Shown here: positions 1 through 8,995 of the stretch, one piece after another
Numbering within the stretch: position 1 is the stretch's first letter
How the letters are laid out: every line of letters starts with the position of its first letter
Assembly: GCA_002383485.1 (NCBI GenBank)
Contig: DFYY01000032.1
Location: forward strand, 1-31,629
Direction: 5' to 3'
Origin: Bacteroidales bacterium UBA4070
Lineage (GTDB): Bacteria > Bacteroidota > Bacteroidia > Bacteroidales > VadinHA17
Length of the DNA: 31,629 nt
The notes under the pieces: generated by a model
What the model saw: the letters and a program-made list of their open reading frames with translations, nothing else
Told to the model about the DNA's origin: nothing
Databases searched by the model: none
Program-made: the position numbers and the translations under genes

Positions 1-467
1 ATTGTGATATGGAGGGATTCATCTCTCAGGATTATACAGCAATTTACGTTGATGAGTTTCTCTATACTGATGACCGCTATTACAAAAGAGTCAGATTTAC
101 ATTAGCTCACGAAATAGGACACTATATTCTGCACAGGAGCACAATAGACAACCAAAAATTCACGGATGCGGAAGATTGGATTAGATTCAGGCTTAATCTC
201 AATGATGAAACGCTCGGATGGTTTGAAACGCAGGCATCCGAATTTGCTGGCAGGTTACTGGTCCCGATTGATCCGCTTGTTGAAGAGTTCAGAGCTAAAC
301 GAGGTAGCATCCTTCGGAAGTACTCTTCCTGGAATTCAAAACCAATAAGTGATGATGACCTCTTTTCGATGGTTGCTCCACTTGTTTGTGGTAGATTTGA
401 TGTTTCTTCTGAAGTAATCGAAAGAAGGTTAAGAAAAGAAAATGTTCTTGCGCTTCTGGGTAGATAA
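1..467 (+). CDS. ImmA/IrrE-family metallopeptidase, 5' end outside the window
   Basis: The reading frame is open to the window edge, so the N-terminus is missing; the first in-window ATG is at 9 and probably is not the true start. Counted from that ATG, the zinc-peptidase motif HEIGH lies at residues 34-38. About 35 residues later comes the family signature ETQASEFAGRLLVP, whose glutamate is expected to be the third zinc ligand. Known ImmA/IrrE proteins cleave phage-type or stress repressors and are often encoded beside an XRE regulator; that neighbour would lie upstream, outside the window. The C-terminus (after residue 100) is an unassigned helical tail. Family call is confident; the target is unknown. 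Confidence 0.85.
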   Translation, partial: CDMEGFISQDYTAIYVDEFLYTDDRYYKRVRFTLAHEIGHYILHRSTIDNQKFTDAEDWIRFRLNLNDETLGWFETQASEFAGRLLVPIDPLVEEFRAKRGSILRKYSSWNSKPISDDDLFSMVAPLVCGRFDVSSEVIERRLRKENVLALLGR

Positions 468-685
468 ACGAACACTCAACAAGGATGAACCAAAGTGGAC
501 ACCATCAATCATAGGTGCTTAAACCCTTCGCAGAAATAAGTAATTGGACTCCGTATTTGATTAGTTATCACTTGAAACAAATATGTTCAGGTTGGAGTAT
601 TATCTGAATTCAGGTAATTTCACGATGCGGTGAAGGGTATAGAACCAAATCATCAGTTGACATTATTCAATGGAAGACTTAAGTG
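468..685. other. Intergenic region, no gene seen
   Basis: This AT-rich spacer lies between the ImmA/IrrE gene and the uracil-DNA glycosylase. I see no ORF of convincing composition, no strong hairpin and no clear TAnnTTTG promoter. Confidence 0.5.
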
Positions 686-1411
686 ATGAGAACATTTGCC
701 GACAGGATCATTGCGTTCAACAGGAAGGTTGAGTTCCGTGGGGGGCTTCCCGGGGGCATCAGCATCATGAATCCCTTTCGCGGCAGCAATGAATATATCT
801 TCGGGATATCCTCAGCTTTCTACCGGAAATACTATGCCGACAACAACCCGAGGAGACTGATACTCGGTATCAACCCGGGACGCTTCGGTGCAGGGTTCAC
901 GGGCATCCCGTTCACCGACACGAAGAGACTGACAGGTGATTGCGGCATCGCGTATGCGGGCAGACAGACACATGAGCCGTCGTCGGTCTTTATCTATGAA
1001 GTGATCAGGGCATACGGCGGGCCGGAGAAATTCTACGGCGACTACTACATCAACTCCGTCTGCCCCCTGGGTTTCACTCACAAGGGCGAAAACGGCAGGG
1101 AGAAGAACTACAACTACTATGACCGTGCAGACCTGACCGCTGCCGTGACCGATTTCATTATATGGAACATAAGGGAGCAGATAGCCATGGGGGTTCGTAC
1201 CGACGTCTGCTTCTGCCTGGGTACCGGGAAGAATGAAAAGTTTCTCCGTGGCCTGAACGAGAGGTACGGTTTCTTCGGGGAGATAGTCGCCCTTGAGCAC
1301 CCGAGGTTCATAATGCAGTACAAATCAGCCTCGCGGGATGTATATGTGAGCAAGTACCTGGCGCTTCTCGGCAAGGAACAGGAGAATGAAACCCCGGAGA
1401 ACAGGCGGTAA
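686..1411 (+). CDS. SMUG2-like uracil-DNA glycosylase family protein (DUF4918)
   Basis: Likely a single-strand-selective monofunctional uracil-DNA glycosylase relative that removes uracil or oxidised pyrimidines in base excision repair. The first active-site motif GINPGRFGAGFTGIPF starts near residue 61, and the second, HPRFIMQY, near residue 205. These match the G-x-NPG-x-FG...TG-PF and HP motifs of the SMUG branch; HPRFIM is typical of the SMUG2/DUF4918 group. The 241-residue length is normal for that group. ATG 686 is preferred over the GTG at 683, which directly precedes it; the Shine-Dalgarno signal is weak. It stands alone, 218 bp after its neighbour. Biochemical substrate is inferred. 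Confidence 0.8.
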   Translation: MRTFADRIIAFNRKVEFRGGLPGGISIMNPFRGSNEYIFGISSAFYRKYYADNNPRRLILGINPGRFGAGFTGIPFTDTKRLTGDCGIAYAGRQTHEPSSVFIYEVIRAYGGPEKFYGDYYINSVCPLGFTHKGENGREKNYNYYDRADLTAAVTDFIIWNIREQIAMGVRTDVCFCLGTGKNEKFLRGLNERYGFFGEIVALEHPRFIMQYKSASRDVYVSKYLALLGKEQENETPENRR

Positions 1412-1515
1412 ATACAATAGAGTTCTTCGTAATTGCCTCAAACAAGTCTGAACAAATTCATACATTTAATGGTTAGTAATATTGTGTAACCAATATCAAA
1501 CAAAAACATAAAATC

Positions 1516-1956
1516 ATGAAAAGAAGATCAACTGCAATCTGGCAGGGCGACGGCGCCGACGGCAAGGGAACTCTGACCTCAATGAGCGGATTGCTCGACA
1601 AGACCCCCTATTCATCAGCAGCACGGTTTAAGAATGAAGACGGCAAGGCCGGCACCAATCCTGAAGAACTTATTGCTGCCGCCCACAGCGGATGCTATGC
1701 CATGGCGCTGAGCTATGCCCTCACCGCAGCCGGATTCGTTCCAGATGAGCTGAAGGTCAGGGCAGATGTCACTCTTGACAAGGTAGCAGATCATTTTGAG
1801 ATCACCGGTATCCATCTTGATCTTGCAGGAAAGGTTAAGGGAATAACCGAGGAAAAATTTCTCACACTGGCTGCTGAGGCAAAGACCAACTGTCCTGTCT
1901 CCAGGGCACTGAGTGCTGTTGAGATCACACTGGCCGCAAAACTGGTTCAGGGTTAG
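1516..1956 (+). CDS. osmC: OsmC/Ohr-family peroxiredoxin
   Basis: A cytoplasmic thiol peroxidase of 146 residues that reduces organic hydroperoxides. The family's two reactive cysteines are present: C60 in HSGCYAM and C126 in TNCPVSRAL. The conserved arginine (R37, SSAARF) and glutamate of the NPEELIAAAHSGC block are also present. Length and motif spacing match OsmC rather than Ohr. The start follows an AT-rich leader with no obvious Shine-Dalgarno, which is common in Bacteroidota. It is a single-gene unit. Confidence 0.93.
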   Translation: MKRRSTAIWQGDGADGKGTLTSMSGLLDKTPYSSAARFKNEDGKAGTNPEELIAAAHSGCYAMALSYALTAAGFVPDELKVRADVTLDKVADHFEITGIHLDLAGKVKGITEEKFLTLAAEAKTNCPVSRALSAVEITLAAKLVQG

Positions 1957-2067
1957 TGTGATAAATATACCGTCCGTGTCGGGTGTTCGTAGTCATGCCG
2001 GATGCTTGATGTACTGAGAGCTGGCTTTTTATCCCGGACCAGGCAATTATTACTAATAGTGATCGCC

Positions 2068-2583
2068 TCAATTGGAATTACAAGGCCTTTTTAACCATTC
2101 ATAGAGCTCCTTAGCTTCTCTGGAGCTATTCTCTATAGCCCAGTCTCCGGTTTGCCTGATCAATATCCTCTTATATCTGTTGTTGTCGGGGTCAAACAGG
2201 AATCCAGAATACTGTACTGTGCCAAAATCAACCATTTCGTTCTTTGGGTCAGACAATATCCCATTTTTAGCTTTCATCAATTTTGATGAATATTCAGCGA
2301 AATCATTTCGAGTCACAGAACATGATATCCCTTCCATTTGAGTCAGGTTCTCCTGCATATCCGCAAGACTTATAAATCCCATTTCGTCCGGCCTGTTCCA
2401 GGTTGTTGGCAGGTTAAATGTCATAACATTTCCGGTGGAGTCAATCATAATCCCGGAGTGTTGAATCCCCCACGCATGATTTGAGTATTCAACCATGAAT
2501 ATGGTGTTAGTCTCATAATCGTAAATTTTCTCACAACCTGACAGGAGTAATGCGGATACTGCGGCAATCAGGATACTTTTCAT
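2068..2583 (-). CDS. Small lipoprotein of unknown function
   Basis: A 171-residue protein with a clear lipoprotein signal: MKSILIAAVSALLLSGC, with the lipobox cysteine at residue 17. The upstream ATG at 2610 would add nine charged/polar residues before the signal, so the ATG at 2583 is preferred. The mature part is polar with no motif I recognise. It should be anchored in the envelope. The gene follows the remains of a MNT/HEPN pair on the same strand, but nothing links their functions. Confidence 0.7.
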   Translation of the reverse strand: MKSILIAAVSALLLSGCEKIYDYETNTIFMVEYSNHAWGIQHSGIMIDSTGNVMTFNLPTTWNRPDEMGFISLADMQENLTQMEGISCSVTRNDFAEYSSKLMKAKNGILSDPKNEMVDFGTVQYSGFLFDPDNNRYKRILIRQTGDWAIENSSREAKELYEWLKRPCNSN

Positions 2584-2639
2584 CTGTTGATAAGCTTTTG
2601 GTCCTCTCATGAATTATGAATGCAGTATAAATAGTACGA

Positions 2640-2760
2640 AAACCAATATCAAAACGCTGCACAACTGTTATTCCTTTTGCAGCAAGGATTCTGGCATCAT
2701 CAAGATTATCCAGGCACGTGCTAATCTGTAGCGTATATAACTTTCTTTTTCAGAATTCAT
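2640..2760 (-). pseudogene. Broken HEPN-domain gene, partner of the MNT nucleotidyltransferase
   Basis: An ATG at 2760-2758 overlaps the stop of the MNT gene (TAATG), the usual coupling in MNT/HEPN pairs. It reads MNSEKESYIRYRLARAW, matching the start of HEPN proteins. The same frame then reaches a stop after about 30 codons. A one-step frame change near 2704 restores LDDARILAAKG, the next conserved HEPN block, after which similarity fades. The toxin core (RxxxxH motif) is absent. I read this as a frameshifted, 3'-truncated HEPN remnant. Confidence 0.6.
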
Positions 2761-3038
2761 TACAAACGTATTCCATCCCGGTTGATATTTTCATAGAGAG
2801 GGGTGAAGAAGTGTTTATTATCCCAGTCTTTTTTTGTGTAGATCAATGGAGAAATAACTTCCCCTGTCTCAATCTCAATGTCATAAAGAGCATCAATTAT
2901 TCTTTTCTCAAAGTCGAATGTAATTCTGGTGATGTTAAGTAAAATAAGAATGTCCCAATGGGATTGTTTTTTTGAATTACCTCTCGCTTTGGATCCATAG
3001 AGATAGACTTCGGATTTTGGGGCAATTCCGCTTATCAC
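2760..3038 (-). CDS. MNT-type nucleotidyltransferase-domain protein, start uncertain
   Basis: A minimal nucleotidyltransferase of the MNT/HEPN toxin-antitoxin class, whose intact members AMPylate and neutralise the HEPN RNase. The motif YGSKARGNSKKQSHWDILIL corresponds to GSxARG...DxD, although the usual SD is SH here (SHWD). The C-terminal block IETGEVISPLIY...FTPLYENI is typical of Bacteroidota MNT proteins. The given start is GTG 3038. Conserved-looking residues (EILSKIRD) continue upstream in frame to about 3062 without any ATG, GTG or TTG, so the original start may be lost. Its HEPN partner is broken, so the gene may be decaying. Confidence 0.65.
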   Translation of the reverse strand: MISGIAPKSEVYLYGSKARGNSKKQSHWDILILLNITRITFDFEKRIIDALYDIEIETGEVISPLIYTKKDWDNKHFFTPLYENINRDGIRL

Positions 3039-3204
3039 GTCCCGAATTTTACTTAATATTTCAGAGTAATTGCTCCTGGAACAAATTTACAGATTATTGT
3101 CATTCCTTGTTACCGTCTTTGTTTGACGCTTAGCGGTAACACACTTATATGTATTCGAAAAGTGCATATATTTTCCGAAAATTAATCTGGCATTGCAGCG
3201 AACA

Positions 3205-3765
3205 GTACTGATACGGTGAACTGTTCTTTAACTCCTCCCCTGTCCCGGAGTCATTCACCGAACAGATCAAGTGCCACGGTGGGCCGGCCGCAGACCCTGC
3301 CTGCCAGGTCGCTCTTCCTTGAGACGGGAAAAGTGGCCACACGGCTTGCTTACCTGCGGTCGGGAATGATGCGGTCATTCTTCCATGATGACAGGGCAAA
3401 TGAGATCACAACTCACTTCTTTAAAATGGGATCGGTTGTGATCTCGGAGAAAAGCTTCAATGACCAGGTGACGTCAAGGGAAAACATCATCGCCATAGAA
3501 GATTGCGAGATAGACGTGATCACCTTTGACCGTATGCAGGAGCTGATCCGCGAGGTGCCGGCATGGCGGCAGATAGGCAAGGATGTGGACGAGGCAATAT
3601 ACAACTCCCTCATGAACCGCTCAATACAACTCCAGACCCTGACAGCCTTGGAACGGTACGATCTCTTCATCAAAAAGCACCCGGACATCCTGTAGAAAGT
3701 CGCCCTCAAACATATCGCATACATATACAGTTGTTCCCGATGCTTACGTCGGGGCAATGAAAAGG
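3205..3765 (+). pseudogene. Frameshifted Crp/Fnr-family regulator remnant
   Basis: Positions 3216-3695 read LFLETGKVATRLAYLRSGMM, EITTHFFKMGSVVIS and ALERYDLFIKKHPDIL, the cyclic-nucleotide-binding domain and central helix of Bacteroidota Crp/Fnr regulators. The N-terminal block (ELFFNSSPVPESFTEQIK) is in another frame at 3218-3271, without a start codon. The frame ends with TAG at 3693-3695 where a glutamine codon is expected, and KVALKHIAYIY follows in frame, the beginning of the HTH region. The helix-turn-helix that would bind DNA is then lost. At least one frameshift, one nonsense change and a missing C-terminus make this a pseudogene. Confidence 0.72.
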
Positions 3766-3795
3766 ATGATAACAATGGTTACAAACCCTGCTTAT

Positions 3796-4541
3796 GATGG
3801 GCTCGGGAAACGAGGACCCGTCATACGATATGGTCCGGCACTCGGCAGCATCTCCCGACAGGGAAGGCTGGATTGCAGAAATGGCAATCCCTTTCATTCC
3901 TGCCCTACATCATGATGGAACAGGAGGGAGAGAGAAGCGATGTTTCTGATCCTGAGTAGTCTATGGATCAGAGTAAGATAAAAACCAGGGTTGGCGGAGG
4001 AATTACATCGGGTTATCAAAAGCTTTTGATAAAAGGCGGAGTATTCAAGGAATTTGTCTTTAATCCGTGTGTTTATATCAGCATGATAGGCCAGACCTCG
4101 CTGAACTATACATATACGATCGTGAACCAGGAGCGGTTCAGGGATGTGCTGTTCAAGGGTGTTAACAGGTCACAGTTTATGGCTGAGACCACTGAACTCT
4201 CCCTTGAACCAACCTCATGGCTCAAGACATCCTTTTCATGGTCAACCGCACGACTGGAGAGCATCGAAAGCGGTGACGAATTCTACAACGGTCACATCTT
4301 CAGAAATGTAACAACGGTTCAGTTTACAAGGAAACTCTTTGTAAGGGGCATCGGGGAGTATAACACTTTCAGCAACTCATTTAATATCTATCCCCTGGTG
4401 AGTTATAAGTTCAACGCTTTTACGATGTTCTGTGCGGGCATGACCCAGGATTACCAGCAATACAACCTTGATGAGAGTAATTTTTACAAAACAACCGGGC
4501 ACCAGTATTTTGTAAAGCTGCAATATCTTTTCAACCTGTAA
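3796..4541 (+). pseudogene. Internally deleted DUF5916 / CBM9-type membrane-barrel gene
   Basis: Two parts of one protein family survive in different frames. Around 3800-3900 the frame starting at 3800 reads EDPSYDMVRHSAASPDREGW and then IAEMAIPF, the CBM9-like domain typical of DUF5916 proteins. From 3963 to 4541 an open frame of 192 residues reads a beta-rich C-terminus ending FVKLQYLFNL, like the outer-membrane barrel end of the same family (full length usually over 700 residues). The signal peptide and most of the middle are missing. The 3963 frame starts with ATG right after an in-frame stop and might still be translated, but as a fragment. Family call moderate. Confidence 0.6.
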
Positions 4542-4743
4542 AAACAGCAATAGCAGGGCAAATACAACTGAAGTACAAAACTGGTGATTTAATAAGTGTA
4601 TAATTCACATTTTTTATTTATTTTTAACAAATTAATGGTCTGAACGGGATACGGTACTTTAGCAATATCTCGTATTTTGGACCTCGGGAATTATTAAAAC
4701 TGCTTCGTTCATTGATGAAAAAACATTTAAAAAGAGACTGATT

Positions 4744-7700
4744 ATGAAAATTAACCGGCTGTTTGTTGGAATTGTATTGAGTATATGTGCGTTGGGGAGC
4801 GCTCCCGCCGTAGCACAGGACGGTGACCAGATTTTAGACGGAATCGGTGAAACCGGACTGATTTCACGTTACCAGTTCAAAGGTGATGTGAGGGACTGGT
4901 CACGTAATAATTTGCATGGCATCATGCAGGGGACCGACTTCAGGTTCATGCCTGACAGCCTCTTCGGCAACGTCCTTGCCATTTCGGGCGAAAGCGAAAC
5001 CTATATCTCCATCCCCAGCGAGGCAGTATCCGGTGAAGAATCGCTTACCATCAGCGGCTGGATTTACCTTCGCTCTGCGAAAAGCGGACAGGTGTTTTTC
5101 GATTTCGGCAAAAGCGACAAATCGCACTTCTTTGCTGCCCCGGCAGGAACGAAGGATAAGCCCGGACTGCAGACAGCGCTTGTGGCCGGATCACAGGTCT
5201 ATACCACCTCCTATGATGCAGTGCCCCTGAACAAATGGTGCCACCTGGCAGTGGTCCTTGACATCCCGGCGAAGACCATGAGTACATATCTCAATGGCGT
5301 GCTCGCCGTTGAGGTTAAGGATGTGGCACTGGAACTGTCACAGCTGTTTGATACTGATTCAGAGAAAAATAACCAGCTCTATATTGGCAAATCAATCGGT
5401 GGTGAGAATGCTTTTCTGAATGCAAAGCTCTCCGACTTCCGCGTTTATCGTATACCCCTGACACAGAGGCAGATTGGGAGAATATACTTCACCGCGCTCA
5501 GAGGTGGCAATCCGCAGGCAGGGCGAAGAGGCCAGACTGAACAGAATCTGCCGGTGTTTCCTGCAACAACGCCACAGCTCTACAATGCATTTCTTGTCAG
5601 CGTACCTGACACGCAGGTGGAGACAACTGTGGGACACCTCCCCAGGATGCCCCGCTATGTGAAAGGTGTCTACAGCGGTGGCGTAGAGGGCCCGGATGTA
5701 AGGGTGATATGGCCGGCACCCGGGGATAACAGCCAGGTGCTTGCCCCCGGTACATACACTGTAACAGGAAAAGTTGCCGGTACAAGCCTGCAGCCAAAGG
5801 CGGTGGTCACGGTGGTGGCTGCCGCGGAGCCTGCTGCGCCGCACCGTACGCTCGAGGCCTTCAGGCTTGACCAGGTAACACTGAACACTGACATCCATGA
5901 TCACAAGACGAAGTTCATCGAGAACCGTGACAAGTTTATTACCGGTCTTGACGCCACCAACCCTGACAATTTCCTCTATATGTTTCGCAATGCCTTCGGT
6001 CAGAAGCAGCCCGAGGGAGCCAAGCCGCTCGGCGGTTGGGACAGCCAGGAGACCAAACTTCGCGGTCACGCAACGGGACATTACCTCAGCGCCATCGCAC
6101 AGGCCTATGCCAGTACCGGCTACGATGCTGAGCTGCAGGCCGGGTTCGCCGGCAAGATGCAGTATATGGTGAATACGCTGTATGACCTCTCGCAGCTTTC
6201 GGGACAGCCGAAGACGGCCGGTGGAGAGCATGTATCAGATCCGACAGCCATTCCGCCCGCGGCTGGAAAAACAGGCTATGAATCAGACCTGAGTGAGGAG
6301 GGGATACGCACCGACTACTGGAACTGGGGAAAAGGATTCATAAGCGCCTATCCGCCTGACCAGTTCATAATGCTGGAGAAGGGAGCCACCTATGGCGGCT
6401 CGAATGCGCAGATATGGGCGCCTTACTACACCCTGCACAAGATCATGGCCGGGCTGATGGACATCTATGAGGTCAGCGGCAATGAGAAGGCGCTGAAGAT
6501 AGCAACAGGTATGGGCGACTGGGTTTATGCCCGTCTCAGCCTGCTACCGAAAGAGACACTTATAAGCATGTGGAACAGGTACATCGCAGGGGAGTTCGGC
6601 GGGATGAACGAGGCACTTGCACGGCTGTCGCGCATCACCGGCGAGCCCAGTTACATGAAGGCGGCGCAGCTGTTTGACAATATAAGGCTGTTCTACGGCG
6701 ATGCCGAACACGCCCATGGTCTTGCAAAGAATGTGGATATGTTCCGCGGGCTGCATGCCAACCAGCATATTCCCCAGATTGTCGGGGCGATAGAGATCTA
6801 CCGTGATACGGAGACTCCGGAGTATTATCACATCGCTGACAATTTCTGGGACATGGTCACCCATGACTACATGTACAGTATCGGGGGTGTCGCAGGTGCG
6901 CGCAATCCCAATAACGCAGAGTGTTTCACCGCGCAGCCGGCGACACTCTATGAGAACGGTTTCTCCGCCGGCGGGCAGAATGAGACCTGCGCCACGTACA
7001 ACATGCTCAAGCTTACCGGCAGCCTCTTCCTCTTCAACCAGGATGCAGCGCTGATGGATTACTATGAGCGCGGGCTGTACAATCACATCCTCGCCTCGGT
7101 GGCGGAACACACCCCTGCCAACACCTATCACGTACCACTGAGGCCGGGCTCGATGAAACAGTTCGGAAACGCAGAAATGGATGGGTTCTCTTGCTGTAAC
7201 GGAACAGCCCTGGAGAGCAGCACGAAGCTCCAGAACTCGATCTATTTCAGGAGTGCCAACAACCAGGCGTTGTATGTAAACCTGTATGTGCCGTCGACGC
7301 TGACATGGAGTGAAAGGAATATTACAGTGACGCAGGCAACTGCTTATCCGAAGGAAGACAGGACGCTGCTGACCATCAGCGGAAAGGGTAAGTTTGACCT
7401 CAACGTGCGCGTACCCCATTGGGCAACGAAGGGATTCTTCGTTAAGATCAACGGCAAGGATATGAAGGTTGATGCGGTGCCCGGAAGCTACCTGACACTG
7501 AGCCGTAAGTGGAAGAAGGGTGACACTGTTGAACTGCGGATGCCGTTCAGTTTCTACCTCGAGCCTGTTATGGATCAGCAGAACATTGCCAGCCTGTTCT
7601 ATGGGCCGGTGCTGCTGGCAGCGCAGGAGCCCGAGGCGAGGACGGAGTGGCGCAAGGTGACGCTGGATGCCTCAGACATCAGCAAGTCAATTACAGGTGA

Positions 7701-7800
7701 TCCCTCCAACCTGGAGTTCACGATTGACGGCGTGGTGTACAAGCCATTCTTTGATACCTACGGGAGGCATTCGGTGTACCTGGATGTGACACTTAAATAG
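4744..7800 (+). CDS. GH127/GH146-type beta-L-arabinofuranosidase with LamG and Ig-like domains
   Basis: A secreted glycoside hydrolase expected to release beta-L-arabinofuranose from plant arabinans or glycoproteins. Order: signal peptide to about residue 25 (AVAQ/DGD), LamG-like domain about 38-250, Ig-like domain about 270-362, then the GH127 (alpha/alpha)6 barrel from about 370 with a C-terminal beta domain. The cysteine-based active site is complete: NETC at 746-749 gives the zinc-binding Glu747 and Cys749, and CCNG at 817-820 gives Cys817 (nucleophile by family knowledge) and Cys818. The 1018-residue length fits the multidomain Bacteroidota form. No T9SS sorting domain is seen. A hairpin terminator follows. 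GH127 and GH146 cannot be separated by eye. Confidence 0.9.
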   Translation: MKINRLFVGIVLSICALGSAPAVAQDGDQILDGIGETGLISRYQFKGDVRDWSRNNLHGIMQGTDFRFMPDSLFGNVLAISGESETYISIPSEAVSGEESLTISGWIYLRSAKSGQVFFDFGKSDKSHFFAAPAGTKDKPGLQTALVAGSQVYTTSYDAVPLNKWCHLAVVLDIPAKTMSTYLNGVLAVEVKDVALELSQLFDTDSEKNNQLYIGKSIGGENAFLNAKLSDFRVYRIPLTQRQIGRIYFTALRGGNPQAGRRGQTEQNLPVFPATTPQLYNAFLVSVPDTQVETTVGHLPRMPRYVKGVYSGGVEGPDVRVIWPAPGDNSQVLAPGTYTVTGKVAGTSLQPKAVVTVVAAAEPAAPHRTLEAFRLDQVTLNTDIHDHKTKFIENRDKFITGLDATNPDNFLYMFRNAFGQKQPEGAKPLGGWDSQETKLRGHATGHYLSAIAQAYASTGYDAELQAGFAGKMQYMVNTLYDLSQLSGQPKTAGGEHVSDPTAIPPAAGKTGYESDLSEEGIRTDYWNWGKGFISAYPPDQFIMLEKGATYGGSNAQIWAPYYTLHKIMAGLMDIYEVSGNEKALKIATGMGDWVYARLSLLPKETLISMWNRYIAGEFGGMNEALARLSRITGEPSYMKAAQLFDNIRLFYGDAEHAHGLAKNVDMFRGLHANQHIPQIVGAIEIYRDTETPEYYHIADNFWDMVTHDYMYSIGGVAGARNPNNAECFTAQPATLYENGFSAGGQNETCATYNMLKLTGSLFLFNQDAALMDYYERGLYNHILASVAEHTPANTYHVPLRPGSMKQFGNAEMDGFSCCNGTALESSTKLQNSIYFRSANNQALYVNLYVPSTLTWSERNITVTQATAYPKEDRTLLTISGKGKFDLNVRVPHWATKGFFVKINGKDMKVDAVPGSYLTLSRKWKKGDTVELRMPFSFYLEPVMDQQNIASLFYGPVLLAAQEPEARTEWRKVTLDASDISKSITGDPSNLEFTIDGVVYKPFFDTYGRHSVYLDVTLK

Positions 7801-7863
7801 TTTTCTGGTTAAGCGGCAGTGGAAACCCATAGTCAGGGTTCTTCCTGCAGAAAGATCTACAGT

Positions 7864-7896
7864 AAGCCCGGGATCTTCCTGATTCCGGGCTTTTCT
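7864..7896 (+). terminator. Intrinsic terminator after the GH127 gene
   Basis: AAGCCCGGA and TCCGGGCTT pair across a short loop, followed by TTTTC. It lies 64 nt after the GH127 stop codon. Confidence 0.8.
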
Positions 7897-8340
7897 TTCA
7901 GGGTGTGGCGACCAGCGTAATACCCGTCAGATCTGCCTTGCCCTGTTTAAGGAATTCGTATGCCATCCTGTCTGGATAACAACCTGTTCCGCTTTCCTTG
8001 AGCTAAGCTATGCATAATACTCTGGATGAACAAATTTAACTTCAGGCTGCGGCGGTTTCTGCTCGTTCGCAATCTTCTGCATCCGCCATCGTGTGATGTC
8101 AGGCTGGTAATCGGTGATGTCATCCTCCATGATCAGTTATCAGGTGAGAGTGATCTGTCGGCTGTTTCTGCCAGGCTGAGATCGCTCACCTATAGCCTTG
8201 GCAGACAAGTCAAAGATTCCTGACAGAGCGATCTGTTCTGCATAAAGCTACCCGGCACAGGCTTCAGGCCTGGTCAGGACAGATACTGTTGGCTTCCCGG
8301 GGATTTGTTCGATAATCTCTTCAGGCAGAAAGAGGTAACT
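7897..8340. other. Long intergenic region without a convincing gene
   Basis: About 440 bases. A 65-codon frame at 8026-8223 has no recognisable domain, no ribosome binding site and an unlikely composition, so it is not called. On the minus strand near 7910-7965 a short frame reads PDRMAYEFLKQGKADLTG before a stop; this might be the tail of a lost gene, but I cannot identify it. Confidence 0.4.
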
Positions 8341-8838
8341 ATGAATTTTTTCTTCTGGGTTCCGGATCACTTCGAGCAGGAATTCGAAATTCCTGCCGGA
8401 TATGCAGGTGTGGTTTTCGCCGGACCTATGCGTGATACATACACTGACCCTCAGACGGGTAAGCGTTATTACAAGGGAACCCACCTGCTGCCTGAAATCA
8501 TTTACGGTTATCCGGATCATCAGCCATGGGCGTATGTTTTCGGAGGTATCGACAGAACGATGATGGTCAACAGGGAGTGTCTGGAAATGCCGTCTTCGGA
8601 TGAATATCCGGGGGGAGAAAATCACTGCATTGTAAGAAGCAATCACTATACCCCCGTAACTGTCACCATGCCTGATGACGGTGAGACTATAGAGATGTTT
8701 TCAACGATAAGTTTCAACACTGAAAACCTGATTCAGGTGTATGAAGGACCTGACAACACCTCATACACTGAGGATGACTGGTTCATCTATGCGCCCAATT
8801 TCTGGGAGAGGATCAATGTAACCCTGGAGATTCGATGA
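8341..8838 (+). CDS. Hypothetical protein, probably extracytoplasmic beta-rich
   Basis: I do not recognise this 165-residue protein. ATG 8341 is chosen because GAAAGAGG lies 5 nt upstream; the frame extends 12 codons further to a TTG at 8305, which looks non-coding. The sequence is acidic and aromatic (FFFWVPDHFEQEFEIPAGYA, WERINVTLEIR) with alternating beta-like segments. It has no signal peptide, so it may be a surviving C-terminal part of a larger secreted protein, or a cytoplasmic protein. It has no partner genes nearby. Confidence 0.5.
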   Translation: MNFFFWVPDHFEQEFEIPAGYAGVVFAGPMRDTYTDPQTGKRYYKGTHLLPEIIYGYPDHQPWAYVFGGIDRTMMVNRECLEMPSSDEYPGGENHCIVRSNHYTPVTVTMPDDGETIEMFSTISFNTENLIQVYEGPDNTSYTEDDWFIYAPNFWERINVTLEIR

Positions 8839-8995
8839 TGGTATTGCCAACCTCCGGACCAGATGGATGGGGTGGATGACTTCACCCCTATCTCCGTCCC
8901 CCGGGTCCTTCAGGGATGACCCGCTTGCATTTACGGCTCTGACAAATATTATCACGAAGGTAACCAGGCGTAGATCAGGGGACCGCATGGAATAG

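Noticed and set aside
5392..6231. 279-codon open frame antisense to the GH127 gene
   Set aside because: It lies within a well-supported glycosidase gene and its translation shows no domain; it reflects the codon bias of the real frame.
6544..7419. 291-codon antisense frame in the GH127 catalytic domain
   Set aside because: It covers the conserved catalytic cysteines of the real gene and has no independent support.
8026..8223. 65-codon open frame on the plus strand
   Set aside because: No ribosome site, no recognisable domain, and composition unlike neighbouring genes.
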